Assembly (NCBI RefSeq): GCF_047675955.1
Contig: NC_132909.1
Location: forward strand, 46,413,431-46,477,430
DNA from: Chlorocebus sabaeus
Lineage: Eukaryota; Chordata; Mammalia; Primates; Cercopithecidae
Direction of reading: 5' to 3'
Length of the DNA stretch: 64,000 bases
Under the pieces are notes generated by a model. It was not told the DNA's origin. It searched no databases and was given only the letters and a program-made list of their open reading frames with translations. The position numbers and the translations under genes are program-made. Positions 33,942 to 42,337 of this stretch are shown here, piece by piece. The first letter of the stretch is position 1. Each line of letters opens with the position of its first letter.

Positions 33942-34867
33942 CAGACTGACATTGACCTCTGGAAGGCCGGTTTCCCAGCCAGTGCCCGCACCACATGCCC
34001 CACTCGCATGCTTTCATCTGCAGGCCTGCCTTCCTGTCAGCCTCCTCGCTGCTGGGCTCTGCGGTAGGGAATTTCCTTTACCCATCCAAGGTATGGTCTG
34101 GCTGGTAACACTGACTCCAACCCAGCTCCTTCATTTTACAGAAGGAGGCATTTCTGAATCATGTTTGTTCACTATGGCAAGACTCACAGGAGAATTTTTA
34201 ACCACCTTATTTTAAGTCATTCATTCTGGGAACAGTCAAGCCCCAATCACAAAGGGGTCAAGCCAGATCCATTCAAGTGAGGAAGTACTTGCAGTTTCTG
34301 AATTTTGCTGTGTATTTGTCCTATGTCACCCAACAGGCCCTTTGCTATAGGTGGGGCATTACCAGACCCCAATACCTTAAGGTCTCACAGCCTGAAGGAC
34401 ACAGAACATTAAGTTATTAAAAGACCTGAAAATATTATTATTATTTTTTCAATTGTCACCTGTTTTCAAGACTTAAATGCTATAGACTTTTCTTCGAGAA
34501 TGACGTGTGTATTCATCACTGGCATTTGCCAAAAATAAATGGTTTCCAGGGAATCAAAATTGGTCCCGATTTGTCAGCAAGGGTCTCTTTTTGAGTGACC
34601 CTGTCTTCAGTGTGCCCAGCAACAAAATGTGGAAGGAGGAGAAAGAGCAAGCCAAGTTGGTTGTCACGTCTAGACTTACTGCAACCTTTGTTTTTTCTTC
34701 GGAGCCAAAAATAAGGATGTGCAATTTGTGAATCGATTAGATGATACAATGAAAATAGGAGCACAGCTAAATTAATGACGTGACTTTATTGAACAGAATA
34801 ACATGGGAAGTCCAGGAACGTTGTGACAGCTGTGCTTATGAAACTTTTTTTTTTGGTATGTTTCATG

Positions 34868-35099
34868 TTTTTTGAGACAGGATGTCATTCTGTCGCCCAG
34901 GCTGGAGTGCAGTGACGCAATCCCGGCTCTCAGCAGCCGCAACCTCCCAGACTCAACGGTTCTTTCCACCTCAGCCTCCCAAGTAGCTGCAATACAGGCA
35001 CGCGCCACCAAACATGGCTGATTTTTGTATCTTTTGTAAAGATGGAGTTTCACCTTGTTGCCCAGGCTAGTCTCAAACGTTTGGGCTCAAGCGATCTGG
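34868..35099 (-). mobile_element. Alu, truncated (AluJ-like)
   Basis: An antisense, diverged Alu (GAGACAGGATGTCATTCTG) that ends at TCAAGCGATCTGG. Confidence 0.87.
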
Positions 35100-35117
35100 C
35101 CTGTTACGTTTTGGGTT

Positions 35118-35394
35118 TAAGAGACAGGGTCTCACTTTTTTGCCCAAGCTGGACTGCAGTGGCACAGCCATAGCTTACTGCAGCATCAAACCCCCAAACT
35201 CAAGTCAGTCCCCTGCCTCAGCCTCCGAAGTAGCTGAGACAGGTGCACACTACCACACCCAGCTAATTTTTAAAATATTTTTAGAGATGGGGCTCTGTGG
35301 TGCCCAGGCTGGTCTGGAACTCCTGGGCTGAAGTGATCCACCTGCCTTGGCCTCCCAAAGTACTGGGATTACAGGTGTGAGCCACCGTGCCCGG
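35118..35394 (-). mobile_element. Alu (AluJ-like)
   Basis: An antisense old Alu from GAGACAGGGTCTCACTTTT to CCACCGTGCCCGGCC. Confidence 0.9.
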
Positions 35395-35484
35395 CCTGAA
35401 GCCATTTTTGTGTATTGACAGCCAAGACTCTACCTGCGACATGCCCAGCTCAGTGGTGAGCTTTTCACACACAATACCCTTGTG

Positions 35485-35790
35485 AGCTTTATTAACCTTG
35501 TTTTAAAACAACGGGGTCAAGTCACTCATCTGGGATTACACAGCTGCTTAAATCTGGCTCCAGAACCCATTTTTCCCCATTACTCAAACCATCCCCAGCA
35601 AAGGATTTCTTTCAAACAGAAAGGGTTTGAGTTTCTGCTGAGACTATTGCCCATGTCCTTCTCATTCATAATCTTTTTGTTTAGTGATTTACTAAGCACC
35701 TACTGTGTCAAGCAGCAGGAAACAGATATGTAAGCCTCCTACCCTCAAAGCACTCAGCCTACATGACAGGTATGTAACTAAGGAGCACAT
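35485..35790. repeat. MIR/L2-like remnants
   Basis: A MIR-like piece (AAGTCACTCATCTGGG, ACACAGCTGCTTAAATC) is followed by an L2-like piece (TTTACTAAGCACCTACTGTG, CCTACCCTCAAAGCAC). Both are weak matches. Confidence 0.4.
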
Positions 35791-35832
35791 GGGAGCTACT
35801 TAGAAATGCTAAGACAGGGGGATGGGGGACTG

Positions 35833-36119
35833 AGGGGAGGTGGCAGGGCTCACACCTGTAATCCCAGCATTTTGGGAGGCCAAGGTGGGCGGGTCACCTG
35901 AGGTCAGGAGTGCGAAACCAGCCTGGCCAACATAGTGAAAGCCTATCTCAACTAAAAATACAAAAACTAGCCAGGCGTGGTGGCACGCTCCTGTAATACT
36001 AGCTACTTGGGAGGCTGAGGCAGGAGAATCGCTTGAACCTGGGAGGCAGAGGTTGCAGTGAGCCGAGATCACACCACTACACTCCAGCCTGAGTGACAGA
36101 GCGAGACCCTGTCTCAGTA
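35833..36119 (+). mobile_element. Alu, full length
   Basis: A sense Alu with a short diverged tail (CTCAGTAAAACCCCACAAAA). Confidence 0.9.
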
Positions 36120-36451
36120 AAACCCCACAAAACTTGAGTTACCATCTGACCCTGACCACAGTGAGACCATTCCGGTGAAGGGGTCCAGAGTCAAGAAATC
36201 ACAACCAGCAGATATCTGGGCCACAGAATCCCCTCAGTGCACCTGGCCCTCCACGTTGCTGCTTAGGTGAGTCTGTTCACAAGGCTCATCTCACTCAGGG
36301 TGTCCACTTGACTTGCTGGAGAGTATCTGCAGTAGTGGTCTACCAGCTCTTTCTACTGCTTTGTTTTGACCAGTGGGTTCTGGTTTCAGCCTTTGAAATG
36401 AGCTTGGTAGAGGCGCCTGTCATGCTTACATTTTCAGTCTCAGATATATGG

Positions 36452-36748
36452 CTTTTTTTTTTTTTTGAGACGGAGTCTCCCTCTGCCACCCAGGCTGGAG
36501 TGCAGTGGTGCGATCTCGGCTTACTGCAAGCTCCACCTCACGGGTTCACGCCATTCTCCCGCCTCAGCCTCCCGAGTAGCTGGGACTACAGGTGCCCGCC
36601 ACCATGCCCAGCTAATTTTTTTGTATTTTTAGTAGAGACGAGGTTTCACCGTGTTAGCCAGGATGGTTTCTATCTCCTGACCTTGTGATCCGCCCGCGTC
36701 AGCCTCCCAAAGTGCTGGGATTACAGGTGTGAGCCACCGCGCCCGGCC
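36452..36748 (-). mobile_element. AluY-like, full length
   Basis: An antisense Alu ending CCGCGCCCGGCC; it abuts the next Alu. Confidence 0.92.
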
Positions 36749-37044
36749 TTGTTTTTGTTTTTTTGAGACACAGTCTCGCTCTGCCACCCAGGCTAGAGGG
36801 CAGTGACGCGATCTCGGTTTGCTGCAACCTCCCTCTCCCAGGTTCAAGTGATTATCCTGCCTCAGCCTCTGATTAGCTGGAATTAAAGGCGCCTTCCACC
36901 ACGCCCAGCTAATTTTTGTATTTTTAGTAGAGACGGGGTTTCACCATGTTGGCCAGGCTGGTCTTGAAATCCTGACTTAAGTGATCCACCTGCCTCAGCC
37001 TCCCAAAGTGCTGGGATTACAGGCATGAGCCACCACGCCCAGCA
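36749..37044 (-). mobile_element. Alu, full length
   Basis: An antisense Alu immediately after the previous one in the same direction, ending CCACCACGCCCAGC. Confidence 0.92.
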
Positions 37045-37182
37045 GCATTTCAAACAATCTGAAACAAATGTCTGAAAGTAGTGACCGTGGGTGTACTAGC
37101 TTTCTAGAAGGTAGCTGAGCAGTATTAGTATTGAATTTGCACACCCTCTGACTCAATACAAGATTCATATCTACTAAAACAC

Positions 37183-37466
37183 TTTTTTTTTGAGACAGAG
37201 TCACTCTGTCACCCAGGCTAGAGTGCAGTGGTGCAATCTCATCTCACTACAGCCTCCACCTCCAGACTCAAGCGATTCTCCTGCCTCAGCCTCCCGAGTA
37301 GCTGGGATTACAGGTACGCGCCACCATGCCCAGCTATTTATTTTTTAGTAGAGATGGGGTTTCTCCATCTTAGCTAGGCTGGTCTCAAACTCCTGGCCTT
37401 GAGTGATCTTCCTGCCTTGGCCTCCGAAAGTGCTGGGATTACAGGCGTGAACTTCCACGTCCAACC
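37183..37466 (-). mobile_element. Alu, full length
   Basis: An antisense Alu with small deletions (GAGACAGAGTCACTCTGTC). Confidence 0.9.
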
Positions 37467-37603
37467 CTATATACACTAAGATATACACTAAGATACAGTG
37501 GCCTAAAAATGGAACCAAGCCAGCAGACAACAGAGTCTCACTTCAATAAGCTGTGGTGAGTCCACACCATGGCATCCTATGTAGCCTCAAAAATCACACT
37601 ACT

Positions 37604-37883
37604 GCCCGGGCACAGCAGTGGCTCACGCCTGTAATCCCAGCACTTTAAGAGGCCGAGGCAGGTGGATCACCTGAGGTCAGGAGTCTGAGACCAGCCTGGC
37701 CAACATGGTGAAACCCTAGCTGGGTGTGGTGGTGTGCACCTGTAGTCCCAGCTACTCGGGAGGCTGAGGCAGAAGAATTGCTTGAACCCGGGAAGCAGAG
37801 GTTTCAGTGAGCAGAGGTCACACCACTGCACTCCAGCCTGGGTGACAGAGCAAGACTCTGTCTCAAAAAAAAAAAAAAAAAAA
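37604..37883 (+). mobile_element. Alu, internally shortened
   Basis: A sense Alu lacking the ACTAAAAATACAAAAATT middle segment (GTGAAACCC joins TAGCTGGGTGTG). Confidence 0.9.
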
Positions 37884-37960
37884 CTTCTTAATGTAGATCT
37901 TACTTGGCATCAAAAAGTGTCCACACTGTGGATTACCGACTATTCTATAAACAGTATAGG

Positions 37961-38250
37961 CTAGGCACGGTGGCTCACGCCTGTAATCCCAGCACTTTAG
38001 GAATCCAGGGCAGGCAAATCAGTTGAGGGCAGGAGTTGGAGACCAGCCTGGCCAACATGGTGAAAGCCTGTTTTTACTAAAAATACAAAGATCAGCTGGG
38101 TGTGATGGTAGGCGTCTGTAATCCCATCTACTCAGGAGGCTGAGGTGGAAGAATCACTTGAACCTGGAGGCGGAGGGTGCAGTGAGCCGAGATCGCACCA
38201 CTGCACTCTAGGCTGGGCAACAGACAAGACTCCGTCTCAAAAAAAATTAA
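37961..38250 (+). mobile_element. Alu, full length
   Basis: A sense Alu beginning GGCTAGGCACGGTGGC. Confidence 0.9.
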
Positions 38251-38261
38251 AAAATGTAGGG

Positions 38262-38556
38262 CCGGATGTGGTGGCTCACGCCTGTAATCCTAGCATTTTG
38301 GGAGGCTGAGGCGGGTAGATCACCTGAGGTTGGGAGTTTGAGGCCAGCCTGACCAACAGGGAGAAACCCCGTCTCTACTGAAAATAAAAAATTAGCTGGG
38401 TATGGTGGTACATGCCTGTAATCCCAGCTACTCGAGAGGCTGAGGCAGGAGAATCGCTTGGGAGGCAGAGGTTGCGGTGAGCCGAGATCATGCTGTTGCA
38501 CTCCAGCCTGGACAACAAGAGCAAAACTCCATCTCAAAAAAATAAAAATAAAAAAC
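38262..38556 (+). mobile_element. Alu, full length
   Basis: A sense Alu beginning GGCCGGATGTGGTGGC, directly after the previous Alu. Confidence 0.9.
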
Positions 38557-38880
38557 TTAAAAAAATAGTATGATCCCACACTGTTCTGTATATTTAGGGT
38601 ATTTAGAGCTGACCCCTTGTTCAGATCTTAGTGCAGACCTCACCTCGAGAGCCTTTCCTGACAACCCTATCAGCCTGGGCCCCACCCTCCCTTGTATCAT
38701 AGTCTCAGCATCCTCTTCTCCTTAATAACACCTTTGAGATGATCTATTTGTTTACTGACTTTGGGATTCTTCCCCGCCATAGACTGAGTTCCCTGAGAGC
38801 AGAGCTGAGATCTGAGTTGCGCATGACTCCATCTATAAGCCACATCCAGCGCTGGCCGCTTGTTTTTGTGAGCCAGGAAG

Positions 38881-39185
38881 GGTTTTTTTTTTTTTTTTTT
38901 TTTGAGACGGAGTCTCGCTCTGTCACCCAGGCTGGAGTGCAGTGGCGTCATCTTGACTCACTGCTAGCTCCGCCTCCCAGGTTCACGCCATTCTCCTGCC
39001 TCACCCTCCCAAGTAGCTGGGACTACAGGCGCCCGCCACCTCGCCCGGCTAGTTTTTTGTATTTTTTAGTAGAGACGGGGTTTCACCGTGTTAGCCAGAA
39101 TGGTCTCGACCTCCTGACCTCGTGATCCGCCCATCTCGGCCTCCCAAAGTGCTGGGATTACAGGCTTGAGCCACTGCGCCCGGCC
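38881..39185 (-). mobile_element. AluY of Old World monkey type
   Basis: An antisense AluY with CACCTCGCCCGGCTAG in place of the usual CACCACGCCCGGCTAA. It is flanked by CCAGGAAGGGTTTT and CCAGGGTTTT. Confidence 0.92.
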
Positions 39186-39289
39186 AGGGTTTTCAAAGGT
39201 GAACATGTGCAATCAATTGACGACAGGAACTACAACCTGGGAGCCCCAATTAAGTGAAATGTTATATCCCAAAAGAATTCCACTCTATA

Positions 39290-39583
39290 GGCCGGGCGCG
39301 GTGGCTCAAGCCTGTAATCCCAGCACTTTGGGAGGCCGAGACGGGCGGATCACGAGGTCAGGAGATCGAGACCATCCTGGCTAGCACGGTGAAACCCCAT
39401 CTCTACTAAAAAACAAAAAAACTAGCCGGGCAAGGTGGCGGGGCACCTGTAGTCCCAGCTACTCGGGAGGCTGAGGCAGGAGAATGGCATAAACCCGGGA
39501 GGTGGAGCTTGCAGTGAGCTGAGATCCAGCCACTGCACTCTGGCCCGGGTGACAGAGTGAGACTCCGTCTCAAAAAAAAAAAA
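39290..39583 (+). mobile_element. AluY of Old World monkey type
   Basis: A sense AluY with CTAGCCGGGCAAGG. The flanks CCACTCTATA and CCACTCTACG form the target duplication. Confidence 0.92.
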
Positions 39584-39599
39584 AGCCACTCTACGAATA

Positions 39600-40270
39600 G
39601 ACTTGGGTCTTAGTCCATTCTGCACGGCTATAAAAGAATACCTGAGACTGGGCAATTTTTAAAGAACAAATTTATTTCTTACAGTTCTGGAGGCTGAGAT
39701 ATCCAAAGCTGAGGGCCTTCTTGCTGGTGGGGACTCTGCAGTCTTGAGATAGCACAGGGTATCACGTGGCAAGCAGGCTGTGTGTGCAAGCTCAGGTCTC
39801 TCTTCCTTTTTTTTTTTTTGAAATGGAATCCTGCTCTTGCCCAGGCTGGAGTGCAGTGGCACGATTTCGGCTCACTGCAACCTCCACCTCAACCGTTGCC
39901 TCCCAGGTCCAAGTGATTCTCGTGCCTCAGCCTCCCAAGTAGCTGGGATTACAGGCACCCACCACCACGCCCGGCTAATTTTTGTATTTTTAGTAGAGAC
40001 GGGATTTCCCCAGGTTGGTCAGGTTGGTCTCGAACTCCTGATACTCAGGTGATCTGCACGCCTTGGCCTCCCAAAGTGCTGGAATTACAGGCATAAGCCA
40101 CTGAGCCTGGCCTTTCTTCCTCTTTTTATAAAGCAACCAGTCCCACTCCTATAAGCTATTAGCCATTAACACATGAATGGCAGGACCTCATAACCCAATC
40201 ACCTCTTAAAGGCCCCACCTCTTAATACTGTTTCACTGGGGATTAGGAACAAACATTCCAACTGTAGCAA
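39600..40270 (-). mobile_element. MaLR-type LTR (MST/MLT1-like), split by an Alu
   Basis: An antisense LTR in two halves. The first, 39600-39806, holds TTAGTCCATTCTGCACGG, ACCTGAGACTGGGCAATTT and ACAGTTCTGGAGGCTG. The second, 40113-40270, holds CCTCATAACCCAATCACC, GGCCCCACCTCTTAA and GGGGATTAGGAACAAAC. This is a solo, non-coding copy of an ancient ERVL-MaLR element. Confidence 0.75.
39807..40112 (-). mobile_element. Alu inserted in the LTR
   Basis: An antisense Alu with a small internal insertion (CCTCAACCGTTGCCTCCC). It splits the LTR, and CTCTTCC/TTCTTCC flank it. Confidence 0.92.
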
Positions 40271-40365
40271 CTTGTATTTAAGAAACTACTCAGTTATCAT
40301 ATTTTGATTTTCACCAACAAAAATTTTACAAACTTTTCTTTCTGGTTATAGAAATACCTAAGTAA

Positions 40366-40666
40366 GGCTGGGTAGGGTGGCTCACACCTGTAATCCCAGC
40401 ACTTTGGGAGGCCAAGGCAGGAAGATCATTTGAAGTCAGGAGTTAAAGACCAGTATGGCCAACCTGGTGAAACCCCGACTCTATTAAAAATGCAAAAATT
40501 AGCCCGGCGTGGTGGTGCGCACCTGTAGTCCCAGCTCCCCTGGAGGCTGAGGCAGGAGAATTGCTTGAGCACAGGAGGCAGAGGTTGCAGTGAGCCGAGA
40601 TCACACCACTGCACTCCAGCTTGGGCAAGAGAGCAAGATTGTGTCTCAAAAAAAAAAAAAAAAAAA
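40366..40666 (+). mobile_element. Alu, full length
   Basis: A sense Alu beginning GGCTGGGTAGGGTGGC with an A tail. Confidence 0.91.
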
Positions 40667-40939
40667 CCAAACACTTAAATAAGATCCTCGATCTTCATGA
40701 GAAAATATGAACCAGAGGACATTTAGAAAAAAAGGAAAAAAAATCCTTGATCTTGCCTCCTGACCTGCAGAGTCTAAAATACTTGCTTTCTGTCCTTTTT
40801 ATACAAAATGTTGATTCCTGGTCTACAGCAACACTTGATGTAGTTGTCAAAGCATAAGCGTCTGGTGGAAAAATGCTGTAACAATAAAAATGAAAGGAAT
40901 CTAAAATACATGTGCATTTATTTGCACAGAAAAAAAACA

Positions 40940-41107
40940 GGCTGGGTAAAGTAGCTCATGCCCATAATCCTAGCACTTTGGGAGGCCAAGGCGGGAGGAT
41001 TACTTGAGCACAGGAGTTCAGGGCTAGTGAGCTATGATCATGACACTGCACTCCAGCGTGGGCCACAGAGCGAGACCTTGTCTCAAGAAAAAAGAAAAAA
41101 AAAAAAA
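40940..41107 (+). mobile_element. Alu monomer / internally deleted AluJ
   Basis: A sense element with only left-arm material (GGCTGGGTAAAGTAGCTC) joined to the right-arm end (CACTGCACTCCAGCG), with an A-rich tail. Confidence 0.82.
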
Positions 41108-41146
41108 GCAAAAAGGAAGAAAAAAAAAGGGGGGGGGGGCGGGAGG
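41090..41146. repeat. A-rich tract joined to a poly-G run
   Basis: An A-rich Alu tail passes through AAAAAGG-type sequence into about ten consecutive G's, then CGGGAGG. This is an unusual purine tract, 640 bp before the CHERP CpG island. Confidence 0.85.
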
Positions 41147-41305
41147 TATAGCCAACTAAGCATTATCCATCTAAAGAGGATCAGTTTATATCGGACGTCC
41201 ACAGGAGAAGTTTGCTGCTTCTGGCTATCTTTTCCCCACAATTAGCAAGGGTTGGCTTCATTATTTTAGAAGCAGCCCAACTACATCTTTTAGAAAGGCG
41301 CTGTG

Positions 41306-41608
41306 GGCCGGGCGCGGGGGCTCATGCCTGTAATCCCAGCACTTTGGGAGGCCGAGGCGGGAGGATCACGAGGTCAGGAGATCGAGACCATCCTGGCTAA
41401 CACGGTGAAACCCTCTCTCTACTAAAACTTCAAAAAATTAGGCGGGCGCGGTGGTGGGCGCCTGTAGTCCCAGCTACTCGGGAGGCCGAGGCAGAATGGC
41501 GTAAACCCGGGAGGCGGAGCTTGCAGTGAGCCGAGATCGCGCCACTGCATTCCAGCCTGGGCGACAGAGCGAGACTCCGTCTGAAAAAAAAAAAAAAAAA
41601 AAAAAAAG
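41306..41608 (+). mobile_element. AluY-like, full length
   Basis: A sense AluY with a pure A tail. The target duplication (A)AAGGCGCTGT / GAGGCGCTGT flanks it. It ends about 170 bp before the CHERP CpG island. Confidence 0.93.
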
Positions 41609-42081
41609 AGAGGCGCTGTGCCCTCTAGGCCAGCAATTTGAGGGTGTGGGTTGGGGGGTACCCCGCCCCAAAGTCTTCCTGACCAAAGAGCGGAGAGGAA
41701 GAAAGCGAGCAGGAGGATGTTTTGAACCTAAATACGTCCAGCTCCAATCCCTGTCAAGCTCGTCCTCCCCAGTTCTGCTCCACCTCCAGTCCGGCCGGGG
41801 AGAATGTGACAGTCGCCGCAGCCCGGGATCCACCCGGACGCACCTCACCTCGTAGGCTCCTCACTGTGCCCGCGAAAGGAAACAGTGACCCTGGCCCAGG
41901 CACGAACTCCCCAGGCCCCTGGTCCCCCGGAGGTAGCAACCGGCCAGCCGTCGGGCTGCGGCGCCGACCAGGGGGCACGCCCCCCACCCCCCGGTCTCGG
42001 CTAACAGCCACCCGCGCCGTTCCAGCCTTTACGCGGCGCCGCGCGACGGAGACCCACTCTGCCCAAGTGTCAAGAAACTTC

Positions 42082-42092
42082 TGCGCGTGCGC
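42082..42092. promoter_or_regulatory. NRF1-type motif, CHERP promoter
   Basis: TGCGCGTGCGC is a one-base variant of the NRF1 palindrome, about 220 bp upstream of the ATG. Confidence 0.5.
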
Positions 42093-42153
42093 CTCGCCAG
42101 CCCCTCCCGCGCGCCAGGCCTCGCGCGGCTTCTTCCCGCCTGCCTCCCGCTCT

Positions 42154-42161
42154 CACTTCCG
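42154..42161 (-). promoter_or_regulatory. ETS-family motif, CHERP promoter
   Basis: CACTTCCG (CGGAAGTG on the other strand) matches an ETS/GABP core. Confidence 0.45.
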
Positions 42162-42235
42162 TAGTTTCCCAGCGACGGCCGTAAGTGGCGGGCGGAAGCG
42201 GCCCTAGAAGCCCGCCGTAAACGGCTCCCTCGCGC

Positions 42236-42244
42236 CACTTCCGG
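42236..42244 (-). promoter_or_regulatory. ETS-family motif, CHERP 5' end
   Basis: CACTTCCGG (CCGGAAGTG on the other strand) is a consensus ETS/GABP site 69 bp before the start codon. With the site at 42154 it forms a pair on the same strand. Confidence 0.55.
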
Positions 42245-42312
42245 CCGGCTTCTGCAGACGGCGCTGGTGGTCGATCGTGTGGCGCCGGAGGACGTTCCCC
42301 GCGGCCGGAGCC

Positions 42313-42337
42313 ATGGAGATGCCGCTGCCCCCAGATG
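42313..42337 (+). CDS. CHERP: CHERP exon 1
   Basis: 25 coding bases for MEMPLPPD plus one base, followed by GTGAGA. It sits in the CpG island. Confidence 0.95.

Larger units (their letters stand above)
33546..41780. other. SLC35E1-CHERP intergenic region
   Basis: About 8.2 kb of Alus, an LTR and diverged SINE/LINE remnants. Unique-looking parts (about 33950-34860, 35395-35830, 36120-36450, 38560-38880, 40670-40940) contain no gene I can support. Confidence 0.8.
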
